A DNA stretch of 64,000 nt from the NCBI RefSeq assembly GCF_001401805.1, contig NZ_LKDW01000005.1:62001-126000 (forward strand), given 5' to 3'. The notes under the pieces are model-generated. The model saw nothing but the letters and a program-made list of their open reading frames with translations, searched no databases and was not told the DNA's origin. The position numbers and the translations under genes were made by a program. Position 1 is the first letter of the stretch. Every line of letters begins with the position of its first letter. Shown here in pieces: positions 36,600-47,521 of the stretch. The stretch is from Pseudoalteromonas sp. P1-25 (GTDB lineage Bacteria; Pseudomonadota; Gammaproteobacteria; Enterobacterales; Alteromonadaceae).

Positions 36600-37150
36600 A
36601 TGCAGCACGCGTTATACTCAGTGTGTTATTCATCGGCTGTATGGTTTGGCTTTGGTACCCTTATTTTACGCAAAGCAATGTAGCACCAGAGCAAGAACCA
36701 GAAGTCATTGCAAAGCCTGATTACACCGCTATAGAGCTTAAGCAAACAACCTATGACGAGCAAGGTAAAATAAGCCATAAAGTTACCGCGGCTAAAATGG
36801 AGCTGTACCAACAACTTGGTTTTACATTTTTTGAAAAGCCTATTTTTACTTTATATAACGAAACACAAACATGGCGAATAAACGCTGACGAAGCAACGCT
36901 TTACGAAGATAAACAACTTATTTTAGAAGGCAACGTGGTTGCCAAAAATTTAGTTGATAACGCCATGATAGATAACATCAATGCCGACAACATCGAAGTC
37001 GACATTAAAGCGCTAACAATGCGCTCTGAGCAGCCAGTGGTTGTCACTGGGCCAAATTTAAAGATTGTCGGTAAAGGCCTTGAAGCCGATTTAAAAACCG
37101 AAGTAATAAAACTAATTAACCATACGCGAACAATATATTATGACCAATAA
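36596..37150 (+). CDS. lptC: Lipopolysaccharide transport protein LptC
   Basis: The 184-residue bitopic protein has an N-terminal helix (residues 4-24) and a beta-jellyroll periplasmic domain (YTAIELKQTTYDEQGKISHKVTAAKMELY). It receives LPS from the LptB2FG pump and passes it to LptA. It overlaps lptA by 11 bases. Confidence 0.94.
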   Translation: MNAARVILSVLFIGCMVWLWYPYFTQSNVAPEQEPEVIAKPDYTAIELKQTTYDEQGKISHKVTAAKMELYQQLGFTFFEKPIFTLYNETQTWRINADEATLYEDKQLILEGNVVAKNLVDNAMIDNINADNIEVDIKALTMRSEQPVVVTGPNLKIVGKGLEADLKTEVIKLINHTRTIYYDQ

Positions 37151-37688
37151 ACTCACTAAAATACTTATTATCCCATCGCTGATGCTGGCATTTAGCGCTT
37201 CTGCTGCTGAGCCTGCTGCTCAACCGCCAGCAAACCAAATTTCTATTAGTGCAGACCGTCAAGAAGGTCAACTTAAAGAAAACGTAGGTATTTTTGAAAA
37301 AAACGTCGAAATTGTGCATGGGAACCGCAAAATTACAGCCGACCGACTCGAAGTACATAAACGTGAAGACCTAGGGGATAACAAACAACTGCTTATTGCC
37401 ACTGGCAGCCCTGCCTACTTCGAAGAAAAACAAGACGATGGTACCGTAATGAGTGCCAGTGCAAACGAAGTACGTTACGACGTAGCAAAGCGCTTTTTAA
37501 CACTTGTTGGGGATGCCGAAGTCGCGCAAGCCGGTCAAAAAATTAATGCTAAAAGTATTACCTACGATATGCAGCAGCAGCTTATTAGCGCAGAAAAAGA
37601 CGAAAACTCAACGGATCGTGTCCACACAATTTTAGTGCCTGTTGAAGCAAATATTAAAGAAAAAACAGGTAACGAAGGTCAACCATGA
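37140..37688 (+). CDS. lptA: Lipopolysaccharide transport protein LptA
   Basis: The 182-residue periplasmic protein has a signal peptide (cut near ASAAEP) and the OstA-type beta-jellyroll ([37 protein letters not shown]). LptA oligomers bridge the periplasm. The Ala/Pro-rich stretch after cleavage is short. It overlaps lptB by 4 bases. Confidence 0.95.
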   Translation: MTNKLTKILIIPSLMLAFSASAAEPAAQPPANQISISADRQEGQLKENVGIFEKNVEIVHGNRKITADRLEVHKREDLGDNKQLLIATGSPAYFEEKQDDGTVMSASANEVRYDVAKRFLTLVGDAEVAQAGQKINAKSITYDMQQQLISAEKDENSTDRVHTILVPVEANIKEKTGNEGQP

Positions 37689-38410
37689 GCACCTTAAAAG
37701 CAGAACTATTAGCAAAAAGCTATAAAGGCCGCCAAGTTGTAAAAAATGTAGGCCTTGAGGTAGAAGCCGGCAGCATAGTGGGCTTATTAGGCCCTAATGG
37801 CGCAGGTAAAACCACCACCTTTTACATGATTGTAGGGTTAGTACCTAGCGACAAAGGTAAAATATCTATTGATGATAACGACATCACGTTATTACCTATG
37901 CACAGTCGTGCTCGCTTAGGCATTGGCTATTTGCCGCAAGAGTCATCTATATTTAGAAAGCTAACAGTTTATCAAAATTTAATGGCTATTTTAGAAACGC
38001 GCAAAGAGCTAAATAAAGCCGCGCGAGAAGAAACGCTTAACAACTTACTTGATGAATTTAGCATTCAACATATACGTGATAGCCAAGGTATGGCGCTTTC
38101 TGGTGGTGAACGCCGCCGTGTAGAGATAGCCAGAGCACTCGCAGCGAACCCTAAATTTATTTTGTTGGATGAGCCTTTTGCTGGTGTTGACCCGATTTCA
38201 GTGTTAGATATAAAGAAAATAATAGAACATCTTAAAAATCGTGGCATTGGCGTATTAATTACCGATCACAATGTAAGAGAAACCCTTGATGTTTGTGAAA
38301 AAGCCTACATTGTTTCTCATGGGGAGCTAATTGCATCTGGCACCCCAGAACACGTATTAAATGACAAAACTGTACGCGATGTTTATTTAGGCGAGCAATT
38401 TAGGCTGTAA
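37685..38410 (+). CDS. lptB: Lipopolysaccharide export ATPase LptB
   Basis: The 241-residue ABC ATPase has Walker [14 protein letters not shown], signature [16 protein letters not shown], Walker [14 protein letters not shown] and switch His in ITDHNVRE. LptB powers LPS extraction with LptF and LptG, which are encoded elsewhere. It precedes rpoN, the universal order. Confidence 0.97.
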   Translation: MSTLKAELLAKSYKGRQVVKNVGLEVEAGSIVGLLGPNGAGKTTTFYMIVGLVPSDKGKISIDDNDITLLPMHSRARLGIGYLPQESSIFRKLTVYQNLMAILETRKELNKAAREETLNNLLDEFSIQHIRDSQGMALSGGERRRVEIARALAANPKFILLDEPFAGVDPISVLDIKKIIEHLKNRGIGVLITDHNVRETLDVCEKAYIVSHGELIASGTPEHVLNDKTVRDVYLGEQFRL

Positions 38411-38479
38411 CATTTAAGCCACACCTACAAGCATCTGCTAATATTAATTATAACAACATAAAAGGATTGTTAGAGATAC

Positions 38480-39979
38480 ATGAGGCAATCATTACAGCTG
38501 CGCATGGGCCAGCAACTTACAATGACTCCACAATTGCAACAAGCGATTCGCTTGCTGCAGCTCAGTACATTGGATCTCCAGCAAGAAATACAAGAAGCAC
38601 TGGATAGCAACCCGCTATTAGAAGTAGAAGAGCAAGATTACACGGAAGAGTCGGCTGGAAAAAATGAACAAAAAGCAGATACGGATGATGTAACCGTAAG
38701 CGCATCGGCTGATGATACAACCAGTGAATACGAGCAAGACAGTGGTGAAGCTTTAAATAAAGACACCGTTAGCGATGATATGGCGATGGATGTAACTTGG
38801 GATGAGTACATGAGTGCAGCCCCTGCGGCATCTTCAGGCCCAATGCCAGAAGATGAGTCTATTTATCAGGGCGCCTCTACTGAAACGCTACATGAGTACT
38901 TAATGTGGCAACTTCAGCTTACTCCTTTTAGCCCCACTGATGAAGCTATTGCTATAGCCATTGTAGAAGCTGTAGATGACTCGGGTATTTTAACGCTAAG
39001 TTGTGAAGAAATTTTAGAAAGCTTTAACCAAGAAAACGATGACGACGTTGAGGTTGAACTGGATGAAATAGAAGCCGTTTTAAAACGTATTCAATTATTC
39101 GACCCTGTAGGTATAGCCGCGCGAAGCTTACAGGAGTGCTTGTGTATTCAGCTTAATCAGTTTGATAAAGACACCCCTTTTATAGAACAAACTAAAATGA
39201 TCTTAACCGATCACATTGATCTATTAGCGGCACGCGACTATCGTACATTAATGAAAAAGACTAAGCTTAAAGAAGACGAGCTTAAAGAGGTCATGACTCT
39301 TATACATACCCTCAACCCAAAACCTGCAGATACAATAGTAAGGGAAGAGTCTGAGTATGTCATACCGGATGTATCAGTTAAAAAAATTAAGGGCCGTTGG
39401 GTGGTAGAGCTAAACCCAGATAGCATGCCAAAAATACGCGTAAATAGTCAGTATGCGGCCATGTCACGTACCGTAAAATCTAGTGGAGATAGCCAGTTTA
39501 TTCGCTCTCATCTGCAAGAAGCTAAATGGTTTATAAAAAGTCTTGAAAGCAGAAACGACACGCTGCTAAAAGTAACAAACTGTATTGTAAAACAGCAACA
39601 AGCGTTTTTTGAACATGGCCCCGAAGCCATGAAACCAATGGTTTTAAACGATGTTGCTGAAATGGTAGAAATGCACGAATCAACAATTTCGCGTGTTACT
39701 ACGCAAAAATATATGCATACGCCACGTGGTATTTTTGAGCTTAAATATTTTTTCTCAAGCCACGTAAGCACTGAAAACGGCGGCGAATGTTCGTCAACCG
39801 CAATACGTGCCTTAATTAAAAAGCTAATTGCCGCGGAAAACTCAGCCAAACCATTGAGTGATAGTAAAATTGCGGATATATTGGCAGAGCAAGGAATTAA
39901 AGTAGCTAGACGCACAATAGCAAAATACCGTGAATCGCTAGCTATTCCACCGTCAAATCAGAGAAAGAGTTTGATATAA
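38480..39979 (+). CDS. rpoN: RNA polymerase sigma-54 factor
   Basis: The 499-residue protein has the Gln/Leu-rich region I ([23 protein letters not shown]) that contacts activators, an acidic region II (about 50-120), the core-binding domain, a helix-turn-helix and the RpoN box [10 protein letters not shown] near the end. It needs an AAA+ activator; one is encoded at 8400-9812 in this window and a matching promoter lies at 3772. Confidence 0.97.
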   Translation: MRQSLQLRMGQQLTMTPQLQQAIRLLQLSTLDLQQEIQEALDSNPLLEVEEQDYTEESAGKNEQKADTDDVTVSASADDTTSEYEQDSGEALNKDTVSDDMAMDVTWDEYMSAAPAASSGPMPEDESIYQGASTETLHEYLMWQLQLTPFSPTDEAIAIAIVEAVDDSGILTLSCEEILESFNQENDDDVEVELDEIEAVLKRIQLFDPVGIAARSLQECLCIQLNQFDKDTPFIEQTKMILTDHIDLLAARDYRTLMKKTKLKEDELKEVMTLIHTLNPKPADTIVREESEYVIPDVSVKKIKGRWVVELNPDSMPKIRVNSQYAAMSRTVKSSGDSQFIRSHLQEAKWFIKSLESRNDTLLKVTNCIVKQQQAFFEHGPEAMKPMVLNDVAEMVEMHESTISRVTTQKYMHTPRGIFELKYFFSSHVSTENGGECSSTAIRALIKKLIAAENSAKPLSDSKIADILAEQGIKVARRTIAKYRESLAIPPSNQRKSLI

Positions 39980-40006
39980 GACGTAAAAAACAAAGAGGAA
40001 ATGCTT

Positions 40007-40294
40007 ATGCAACTAAACCTAACTGGTCGTCACGTAGAAGTAACTGATTCACTTAGAGACTATGTAAATAATAAATTTGCAAAGCTAGAAAGGCACTCAG
40101 ATCATATTAGCAATGTGCATGTCATTCTCGATGTAGAAAAACTCAACCAAAAAGCAGAAGCGACTATTCATGTAAGCGGCGCAGATTTATTTGCCTCAAC
40201 AGAGCACCAAGATATGTATGCTGCTATAGACTCGTTGATTGACAAGCTCGATCGTCAAGTCATAAAACATAAAGAGAAGCTTGCTAGACACTAA
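40007..40294 (+). CDS. hpf: Ribosome hibernation promoting factor
   Basis: The ATG at 40007 gives 95 residues like E. coli HPF and has AGGA 8 bases ahead; the ATG at 40001 is too close to that site. The fold is a short HPF domain (MQLNLTGRHVEVTDSLRDYVNNKFAKLERH). It helps form inactive 100S ribosomes in stationary phase. It is the usual gene after rpoN. Confidence 0.95.
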   Translation: MQLNLTGRHVEVTDSLRDYVNNKFAKLERHSDHISNVHVILDVEKLNQKAEATIHVSGADLFASTEHQDMYAAIDSLIDKLDRQVIKHKEKLARH

Positions 40295-40298
40295 TATT

Positions 40299-40751
40299 AT
40301 GAAATTAAGTACATTAGTATGCCAGGACTGCAGCAAAGCTGCGGTCCTTTTTAGTAGTAAAAAAAGAATTTTAGAATTTATCAGTGAGCTGGCTCATGAA
40401 AAGCTCCCTTACTTACCGCAACAGGATATTCTTAATGCGCTAGCTAGCAGAGAAAAACTAGGTAGTACGGGTATTGGCCGCGGTATCGCAATTCCGCATG
40501 GCAGAATGGGTGGCGTAGAAGAACCGCTTGCGTTAGTACTCGTTAGTGACAAGCCTGTAAACTTTGATGCTATTGATAACTGTCCTGTTGATATTTTTGT
40601 TGCACTCATCGTACCAGATGGCGATAACCAGCAGCACCTAAAGACTCTAGCAACCATAGCTGATAAACTGAGCAATAAAGAATTTTGCAAACAGCTGCGA
40701 AACGCTAAAACCGATGCAGAACTGTATCAAGTAATTGTTGATCAATCGTAG
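40299..40751 (+). CDS. ptsN: Nitrogen-PTS enzyme IIA (EIIA-Ntr)
   Basis: With the ATG at 40299 the protein has 150 residues; an in-frame TTG at 40281 overlaps hpf and is less likely. The phospho-acceptor His is in GIAIPHGRM (about residue 67). EIIA-Ntr receives phosphate from NPr, made by ptsO downstream, and regulates potassium and nitrogen physiology. Confidence 0.94.
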   Translation: MKLSTLVCQDCSKAAVLFSSKKRILEFISELAHEKLPYLPQQDILNALASREKLGSTGIGRGIAIPHGRMGGVEEPLALVLVSDKPVNFDAIDNCPVDIFVALIVPDGDNQQHLKTLATIADKLSNKEFCKQLRNAKTDAELYQVIVDQS

Positions 40752-40770
40752 TAAATACTAAGGGCTATAA

Positions 40771-41616
40771 ATGGAGTTAATAATCATAAGCGGCCGTTCC
40801 GGTTCAGGTAAATCGGTTGCTTTACGTGTGGTTGAAGATTTAGGCTATTATTGCGTAGATAATATCCCGGTCAACCTGCTGCCCTCTTTAGTACGTAGTG
40901 TTTCAGATAACTATGACAAAATAGCTGTTAGTATCGATGTTCGTAATATCCCCAAAGAACAAGACGAGTTTAACGATATTCTCGAGTACCTACCGGACTT
41001 TGCTAAACCCACTCTGTTTTATTTAGATAGTGATGATCAAACACTGATCAAACGCTTTTCAGAAACACGCAGATTACACCCTTTATCCATCGATTCATTA
41101 CCGCTTGATTTAGCAATAAAAAAAGAAAAAGAACTGCTTGATGTACTCGTAACTCGCGCAGACTTTATGCTTGATACGACTGATTTAAGTGTCCACCAAT
41201 TAGCTGAGTCAATTCGCGAAAAAATACTCGGTAAAAAAGATAAACAACTTATTGTAACGTTTGAATCGTTTGGCTTTAAACACGGCATACCTAAAGAGGC
41301 TGATTATGTGTTTGATGCTCGCTTTTTACCAAACCCGCACTGGGAGCCTGAATTAAAACCGCTTACAGGTCTTGATCAACCAGTAAAAGACTTTTTGGCA
41401 AACCACAGCATAGTGCAAAAATTTACTTGGCAAATTCAAACATTTGTACAAACTTGGTTACCACACTTAGAGCGCAATAACCGCAGCTACCTGACTATTG
41501 CAATAGGTTGTACGGGTGGACAACACCGCTCGGTTTATTTAGCCCAAACTATAGGTGAGAGCTTTGCAATGACACATCCAAATGTAAAAATTAGGCACCG
41601 TGAGCAAGAAAAGTAA
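40771..41616 (+). CDS. rapZ: RNase adapter protein RapZ
   Basis: The 281-residue protein has Walker A GRSGSGKSVALRVVEDLGYYCVDNIP and the C-terminal binding region CTGGQHRSVYLAQ. RapZ binds glucosamine-6-phosphate and guides RNase E to the small RNA GlmZ in E. coli. It sits between ptsN and ptsO as in most gammaproteobacteria. Confidence 0.96.
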   Translation: MELIIISGRSGSGKSVALRVVEDLGYYCVDNIPVNLLPSLVRSVSDNYDKIAVSIDVRNIPKEQDEFNDILEYLPDFAKPTLFYLDSDDQTLIKRFSETRRLHPLSIDSLPLDLAIKKEKELLDVLVTRADFMLDTTDLSVHQLAESIREKILGKKDKQLIVTFESFGFKHGIPKEADYVFDARFLPNPHWEPELKPLTGLDQPVKDFLANHSIVQKFTWQIQTFVQTWLPHLERNNRSYLTIAIGCTGGQHRSVYLAQTIGESFAMTHPNVKIRHREQEK

Positions 41617-41656
41617 CCTTAAAATAATAACCTGTTCAGTTTAGGTATAGTAATTT

Positions 41657-41929
41657 ATGCGTTGTGAAGACACGTTTTTAATAAAAAATAAATTAGGCTT
41701 ACACGCCAGAGCGGCAACGGTCCTTGCGCAATTAGCTGTGCAATTTGATGCTAAAATTACCTTACATCAAGATGATAAAGAAGCCGCTGGTGATAGCGTA
41801 TTAGCCTTAATGCTACTCGAAAGTAGTAAAGGCAAAGAAGTTAAAGTTGTATGTGAAGGCCCAGACTCAGAAAAGGCTTTGCATGCGGTCGGACAATTAA
41901 TCGCACAGCGATTTAACGAACAAGAATAA
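41657..41929 (+). CDS. ptsO: Nitrogen-PTS phosphocarrier protein NPr (HPr family)
   Basis: The 90-residue HPr-like protein has the phospho-His in NKLGLHARAATVLAQLA (about residue 16) and the GDSVLALMLLESSKG helix region. It passes phosphate from EI-Ntr to EIIA-Ntr. It ends the rpoN-hpf-ptsN-rapZ-ptsO cluster. Confidence 0.95.
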   Translation: MRCEDTFLIKNKLGLHARAATVLAQLAVQFDAKITLHQDDKEAAGDSVLALMLLESSKGKEVKVVCEGPDSEKALHAVGQLIAQRFNEQE

Positions 41930-42061
41930 ACGTTTAATTACCAAGCTTACTCATACATTTTTGCTTTATACCCTGATTTGTGTAGCTTGGTAAATGAATA
42001 GTGTTTAATTAGATTAATCACAATGCGGTTAATCGCCTCCCCTCGTATATAAAAAATTAGG

Positions 42062-43426
42062 ATGCCAATGCCAGAAGCGTTTGAACAAGACTACCCACTG
42101 CAACAACTAAAACAGGTGACTAAATCACTTAATAGTGGGCAATTTGTTCAAGTAAGACGCATGCTAGCAAAAACGGCCCCGTGTGATACTGCCCTTTTAC
42201 TTGAATCCTCTCCGCATAAAATTAGACGCATGCTTTGGCAGCTGGTTGACCCAGATGTACAAGGGGACGTGCTAGAAGAGCTCTCTGAAGATGTACGTTT
42301 AGGCATCATTGCCCAAATGGAACCTGAGCATATTGCCGCCGCCACTGAGGATATGGGCCACGATGATTTAGGTGAAGTACTACGTAGCCTACCTGACACC
42401 GTGTATAAAGATGTAGTTAGCGCGATGGACACGCAAGACCGTGAACGTGCGACACAGGCTTTATCATACCAAGAACGCTCTGCAGGCGCGCTAATGAACA
42501 CCGATACGGTGACCATTCGCCCAGACGTTACACTTGATGTTGTACTGCGCTATATCAGGCTGCGAGGCGAGCTACCAGAAGGCACCGATGATTTATACGT
42601 TGTTGATAAGCACAACTGCTTTTTAGGTGCGTTATCACTTAGTACGCTTTTAACTAATCCGCCTGAAAAAATTGTTCAAGATTTAATGGATGAAGACTGT
42701 GAGTCTATCCCTATCTCGATGGATGAAAGTGAGGTCGCTCAATTATTTGAACGCCACAACTGGATATCTGCACCGGTAGTCGATGATAACGCACACTTGC
42801 TTGGACGTGTCACTATTGATGATATTGTTGATGTTATTCGTGAAGATGCTGAGCATAGCTTATTAAGCTTAGCGGGTCTTGATGATGAAGAAGATACCTT
42901 TGCACCTGTTTTAAAAAGTTCAAAAAAACGCTCAGTATGGCTTGGCGTTAACTTACTTACCGCCCTGGCTGCTGCCTTTGTGGCCAGCTTTTTTGAAAGT
43001 ACCTTAGACATTCTCCCTATTTTAGCTGTACTCAATGGCATAGTGCCCTCAATGGGTGGTGTAGCAGGTAGTCAGTCCTTAACACTGGTTATTCGCGGTA
43101 TAGCTGTGGGGCACATTAATCAAACTAACCAACGTTTTTTAATGGCTAAAGAATTGGCCATAGGCGCATTAAACGGGATTATTTGGTCATTACTTATTGC
43201 TGGTGTAATTGCACTTTGGCAGTGGGATTTTATGCTTGGCGGCGTGCTCGCATTTGCTATGTTTATGAACCTTGTAGTAGCGGGCGTTGCTGGCGCATGT
43301 ATTCCTATTTTATTGAAAAAAATGAATATAGACCCTGCACTTGCCGGCAGTGTTGTACTAACAACTGTGACTGATATTGTTGGTATTTTTGCCTTTTTAG
43401 GCACAGCAACGTGGCTACTTATTTAG
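42062..43426 (+). CDS. mgtE: Magnesium transporter MgtE
   Basis: The 454-residue protein has the N domain (about 35-135), paired CBS domains (about 140-270) and five C-terminal helices with GIVPSMGGVAGSQSLTLVIRG and NLVVAGVAGACIPILLKKMNIDPALAGSVVLTTVTD. MgtE is a Mg2+-gated channel whose cytosolic domains close at high Mg2+. It follows ptsO, a frequent neighbour in marine Alteromonadales. Confidence 0.95.
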   Translation: MPMPEAFEQDYPLQQLKQVTKSLNSGQFVQVRRMLAKTAPCDTALLLESSPHKIRRMLWQLVDPDVQGDVLEELSEDVRLGIIAQMEPEHIAAATEDMGHDDLGEVLRSLPDTVYKDVVSAMDTQDRERATQALSYQERSAGALMNTDTVTIRPDVTLDVVLRYIRLRGELPEGTDDLYVVDKHNCFLGALSLSTLLTNPPEKIVQDLMDEDCESIPISMDESEVAQLFERHNWISAPVVDDNAHLLGRVTIDDIVDVIREDAEHSLLSLAGLDDEEDTFAPVLKSSKKRSVWLGVNLLTALAAAFVASFFESTLDILPILAVLNGIVPSMGGVAGSQSLTLVIRGIAVGHINQTNQRFLMAKELAIGALNGIIWSLLIAGVIALWQWDFMLGGVLAFAMFMNLVVAGVAGACIPILLKKMNIDPALAGSVVLTTVTDIVGIFAFLGTATWLLI

Positions 43427-43453
43427 CAACCTAACTCTAGGTTAAGTAGCCAC
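43411..43453. terminator. Hairpin at the convergent ends of mgtE and the zinc protease gene
   Basis: GTGGCTACTT (43411-43420) pairs with AAGTAGCCAC (43444-43453), and inner arms AACCT/AGGTT extend the stem past a 7-base bulge. The structure includes the mgtE stop codon. There is no long T run, so termination is uncertain. Confidence 0.45.
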
Positions 43454-43472
43454 TATTAGTTAAAACGTAAAG

Positions 43473-45902
43473 TTAAATTGGTGAGCCTGGTGGTATTGGT
43501 AAATTAGTAAAGTTTTCAGGCCACTTACCAGCTTTTAAAAACTGTTTAATTTGCTCTGCTAAATACTGCTTAAACGCGCTTTCGCCGACACTGGTGTTAC
43601 TCAGCATTGAGTTTTGATTGTACTCATCACTCAACTTAACTAAGTAGTAACGTAACTGCGCTTGCACTTCTGGGCTTACTTTATCGCTTGCCACTAAATC
43701 GGCTATATTTTTTGCAGTTAAAAACTGTACACGTTGAGTGACTTTACCTTTCATCGTATTAGGTGAAGACACATTAAACACGTGACTGTAAAGCTGCTCA
43801 AGCAACTCATCTAAGCTATAGAAATTGTAATTACGCACTTGTTGTTGAGCTAAACGATTTAAACGCTGTGGGTTTAATAATAAAGATAAGCTATGCTGTG
43901 CAGCGACTTCTGGTAAAGCCATTGCATCAAGTGTTAAACCTGTGCGTCCAGTTATGCTTTCGCGCGATTTAGACTCCCCATAGGCCTTTGGCGGAATAAG
44001 CGCTAACACTGACTCGGGCAAAATTAAATTAGCGGGTTTTAATGTGGATAAAATAGCATTTACCGCTTCTTGCTGCTGCGCTTTTGCAACCACTTGTGCG
44101 CCCTTAACAGGTGAATTGTCGCGTGTTTCGTACTCGTAATTAACCCCCGCTATAAGTTTAACTGCAGCCTCTACTTGATAGCGATGAAATAAATAGAGCG
44201 GCACAAGTTTTTCTTCTAACTGCGAAAGAGCATCGCCCGTTTTAATGTTGTTAATGCCAAATTGCGAAAGCGCTTTTTTACGTACATTAAGCACTCTAAG
44301 TAGCTCTTGCGCTGGTTTAGTACCGTTATCCCATAAGTGTGCTGTAGGGTGTGCACCGCCCTTAGCGCGTGCGTCACTGTCAGATATAAACTCAAGCCCC
44401 TTGGCTTTGTTCTCTTTTATTATTGCAGCAAGTTCAGCGCTTTCGTCCTGATTAGTAAAGTCGCTGTAACCATATTTAATAACTTGGGTATCCCATACAC
44501 CCATACCACTTGCATAGCCTCGAGTTACGTCAAGTTCACCTTGCTCGTTAAAGCTAAGAAGTGGGTGTGGGTAATCCATAACCGAGGCTCTATCACCCAC
44601 CGAAGCCGCAAAATTATGCGCAATGCCCAGTGTATGACCAATTTCGTGGGCACTTAACTGACGGATCCTATCAAGCGCCATTGCTTGTAGGTTTTTAGCT
44701 ACCTCGTCCCCTTTTAAATAGGGAGCTGCAAGTGCTTCGGCTATTAATATATCTTGGCGCACACGCAGTGAACCAAGCGTAACATGGCCTTTTAATATTT
44801 CACCTGTGCGAGGGTCTATTACAGAGCTTCCGTATGACCAACCACGTGTAGCACGGTGCACCCACTGAATTACGTTATAACGGATATCCATAGGGTCTGC
44901 ATTACTCGGCAGTACTTTTATTACAAATGCGTTTTTGTAACCAGCAGCACTAAATGCATCATTCCACCATTTACCGCCTTCTAATAAGGCACTTTTAACT
45001 GGCTCAGGAACGCCTGGGTCTAGGTAGTAAATAATAGGCTCTACGGGCTCACTTATCGGTAAAGTTGGATCTTTTTTAGCTAAACGGTGACGCGGTATGT
45101 AACGCACAAACATGGACTCATCAAGCGCAGCGGCATAGTCTTTATGCTCAATACTCCAATACCCTGATTGCGGGTCAAATTTGCGCGGCGTGTAATTATC
45201 ATCGGGTAATTTAATAAGGGAGTGATGCATATGCACCGTAAGTGCGTATGCATCGGCACTCACTTGGCGAACAAATTCACCCGGCTTTGTGCCTTTAAAC
45301 GTTAATACAGCTTCAAGCTCGGTGTTTTTTACAAACGCCTTTGAGCGACTCATGTACACAGCACTGCGTGATTCATCAAGGCTAAAATTACCCTGTTTAC
45401 GTGCAGCTAATTTTCGACTAACCCCGTGCACATCACTCAATAAATAAGGTGTATAGTCAATCAATGCGCTGGTTTTATCTTGTGCAACAACTTTAAAGCC
45501 CGCTAAGATACTTGATGCAAAGGCCTCTTTAATACTTTGTTGCTCGGCTTTATTATTGGTATTAGCACGATAGTAAGTATTTACAGCGCGCAGCATTACT
45601 TTATTGCCAAAACGCTCAAACTGCACAAGGTGCGTATTACCAAGTTGGCCTCTATCTAGACCAATATCGTTTGAGCCAACTCCATAAGGTAAGCTCTGCT
45701 GAAGTAAAAATTGCTGTTCTAATTTATCTACTTTTAAGAACACTTTGCCATTTTGTGTATCGTAATAAAACGAAAAGTACCCTGGAAAGTGATTCATTTG
45801 GGCAGTAAATTCATCTATAGACTTAATTGCTGCGTGCGCTTGGGTTATGATAGAGCACAGCACAGTAAAGAGTATGTAACTTATTAGTGGTATTTTTTTC
45901 AT
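43473..45902 (-). CDS. Large secreted zinc metalloprotease (DUF5117/DUF4953 type)
   Basis: The 809-residue protein has a signal peptide (cut near AHA) and a metzincin zinc motif HEIGHTLGIAHN (about residues 418-429), followed by a conserved Met in SVMDYPHP that fits the Met turn. Upstream domains include GYFSFYYDTQNGKVFLKVDKLEQQFLLQ, matching the family I know as DUF5117, and the protease domain corresponds to DUF4953. Substrates are unknown; it probably acts in the periplasm or outside. It stands alone, divergent from fbp. Confidence 0.85.
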   Translation of the reverse strand: MKKIPLISYILFTVLCSIITQAHAAIKSIDEFTAQMNHFPGYFSFYYDTQNGKVFLKVDKLEQQFLLQQSLPYGVGSNDIGLDRGQLGNTHLVQFERFGNKVMLRAVNTYYRANTNNKAEQQSIKEAFASSILAGFKVVAQDKTSALIDYTPYLLSDVHGVSRKLAARKQGNFSLDESRSAVYMSRSKAFVKNTELEAVLTFKGTKPGEFVRQVSADAYALTVHMHHSLIKLPDDNYTPRKFDPQSGYWSIEHKDYAAALDESMFVRYIPRHRLAKKDPTLPISEPVEPIIYYLDPGVPEPVKSALLEGGKWWNDAFSAAGYKNAFVIKVLPSNADPMDIRYNVIQWVHRATRGWSYGSSVIDPRTGEILKGHVTLGSLRVRQDILIAEALAAPYLKGDEVAKNLQAMALDRIRQLSAHEIGHTLGIAHNFAASVGDRASVMDYPHPLLSFNEQGELDVTRGYASGMGVWDTQVIKYGYSDFTNQDESAELAAIIKENKAKGLEFISDSDARAKGGAHPTAHLWDNGTKPAQELLRVLNVRKKALSQFGINNIKTGDALSQLEEKLVPLYLFHRYQVEAAVKLIAGVNYEYETRDNSPVKGAQVVAKAQQQEAVNAILSTLKPANLILPESVLALIPPKAYGESKSRESITGRTGLTLDAMALPEVAAQHSLSLLLNPQRLNRLAQQQVRNYNFYSLDELLEQLYSHVFNVSSPNTMKGKVTQRVQFLTAKNIADLVASDKVSPEVQAQLRYYLVKLSDEYNQNSMLSNTSVGESAFKQYLAEQIKQFLKAGKWPENFTNLPIPPGSPI

Positions 45903-46057
45903 AATCTTATCTTTGTTATTGGCGTTTTAAGTACGATTAGGTAGCACCATTATTACAGTGCTATTTAAACAATACAGGTATTTAAGACGAAATTCAGCGC
46001 ACTAAGTTAATCTCTCTCACATTTAGATTAGCTAGTACACGTTATCAGGAAAATAGA

Positions 46058-47026
46058 ATGCGTAGACTCCCACCCGTATTACTAGAAGACGGTTGCCCTA
46101 GAGAACTTTTATCGTTAATTAGAACCATTTTAGCAGCATGTAAAGAAATATCGTTTCGTGTTGGCCAAGGTGCGCTTTCTGGCGTATTAGGGTCAACGCT
46201 TGATGAAAACATTCAAGGTGAAACACAAAAAAAGCTCGATGTACTCTCTAATCAGCTTTTAAAAGATATTTTACTGGAGTCTGGGGCAGTTAAAGCCATC
46301 GCCTCAGAAGAAGAAGACTACACAGTTGCAGGTAACCAAGACGCTAAATACATTGTGGCGTTTGACCCCCTTGACGGCTCATCAAACACCGACATAAACT
46401 CACTGGTTGGTACTATATTTTCGATTATGGAAGCGCCTGAAGGCTCAGATGCCGCCGATCAAAGTATATTTATGCAGCCTGGCCATAAACAAGTGGCTGC
46501 AGGTTACGTACTTTACGGCCCATCAACTATGCTTGCACTTACTACAGGTAAAGGCACACGCATGTTTACGCTAGATAAAACCCAAGGCAGCTTTTTACTA
46601 ACACAAGATTTTGCCACTATTCCAGCTGATACCAACGAATTTGCTATTAATGCGTCTAACCAACGTCATTGGCAACCAGCAATGCAACGCTATATTAATG
46701 ATTTACTCGCTGGCGATACGGGTCCACGCGCTAAAAACTTTAACATGCGCTGGATTGCTGCCATGGTTGGCGATGTGCATCGCGTACTTAGCCGAGGTGG
46801 CTTGTTTACGTACCCAACCGACACTAAAGATGCAAATAAACCCAACAAGCTACGCTTACTTTACGAAGCCAACCCCATGGCTATGCTAGTTGAGCAAGCC
46901 GGTGGTATAGCCTCAACGGGTACTGAGCGAATTATGGATATTCAACCTGATGCAATCCACCAGCGTGTGGCAGTCATATTAGGCTCTAAAAACGAAGTAG
47001 AAACATGCTTGGGATACCACAAGTAA
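46058..47026 (+). CDS. fbp: Fructose-1,6-bisphosphatase class 1
   Basis: The 322-residue enzyme has the metal-binding signature [23 protein letters not shown] (about 109-131), SEEEDYTV and the substrate loop near [16 protein letters not shown]. It removes the 1-phosphate in gluconeogenesis. It is monocistronic, with its own terminator. Confidence 0.96.
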   Translation: MRRLPPVLLEDGCPRELLSLIRTILAACKEISFRVGQGALSGVLGSTLDENIQGETQKKLDVLSNQLLKDILLESGAVKAIASEEEDYTVAGNQDAKYIVAFDPLDGSSNTDINSLVGTIFSIMEAPEGSDAADQSIFMQPGHKQVAAGYVLYGPSTMLALTTGKGTRMFTLDKTQGSFLLTQDFATIPADTNEFAINASNQRHWQPAMQRYINDLLAGDTGPRAKNFNMRWIAAMVGDVHRVLSRGGLFTYPTDTKDANKPNKLRLLYEANPMAMLVEQAGGIASTGTERIMDIQPDAIHQRVAVILGSKNEVETCLGYHK

Positions 47027-47058
47027 ACACTTTGTCAGTTGTTAAAAAATAAAATACC

Positions 47059-47088
47059 AAGCCGCATTTTATTTAAATGCGGCTTTTT
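47059..47088 (+). terminator. Terminator of fbp
   Basis: The stem AAGCCGCATTT/AAATGCGGCTT is followed by T6 about 30 bases after the fbp stop. Confidence 0.9.
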
Positions 47089-47151
47089 TATGTATTCGCT
47101 ATATATAACCGCAATAAGCCCACATCTAAAAATGTGAATCAGCCTAAATAT

Positions 47152-47478
47152 CTACTCTTTTAATAATGCCAATAATTTTTCAAGTTTTTGGCGATCAAGC
47201 TCTCCCATTTGCTCGCTATTACTGAGCGCAAAAATAACCCCTTCGTATTCGCCGCTATCTATATCATCTCTAGAATCAACAACATTTGCCCATAACTCTA
47301 AATCATCCAGCTCTATTTCGTTACTTACACAGCGTGTTAGCACGTGAATCAATACCGGTTTTGTGAGTGTATAAATGGGGGCGCTTTCCTTTGCGGGAGT
47401 AGAGATAATCACGCTAATAGCATCAACTCTTTGCTCACCAAAAGTAATAAATTCGGCCAATGCTTTTTGTATATTCAT
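47152..47478 (-). CDS. Small unknown protein, 108 residues
   Basis: I do not recognise a family. The protein is soluble and acidic (EIELDDLELWANVVDSRDDIDSGEYEGVIFAL) with predicted alpha/beta secondary structure and no signal or Cys. The compact size and the acidic, aromatic middle are like those of immunity-type proteins, but no toxin gene adjoins. It is divergent from the Cys-rich gene at 47522, with a 43-base gap, so the two may share a control region. Confidence 0.65.
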   Translation of the reverse strand: MNIQKALAEFITFGEQRVDAISVIISTPAKESAPIYTLTKPVLIHVLTRCVSNEIELDDLELWANVVDSRDDIDSGEYEGVIFALSNSEQMGELDRQKLEKLLALLKE

Positions 47479-47521
47479 AATATTTGTTATTCTTGCTGCT
47501 CCACTGCTGATAAGAGTTAAA

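Noticed and set aside
47375-47521. N-terminal extension of the Cys-rich gene
   Set aside because: It is antisense to the divergent 108-residue gene and gives a hydrophobic stretch with no family match.
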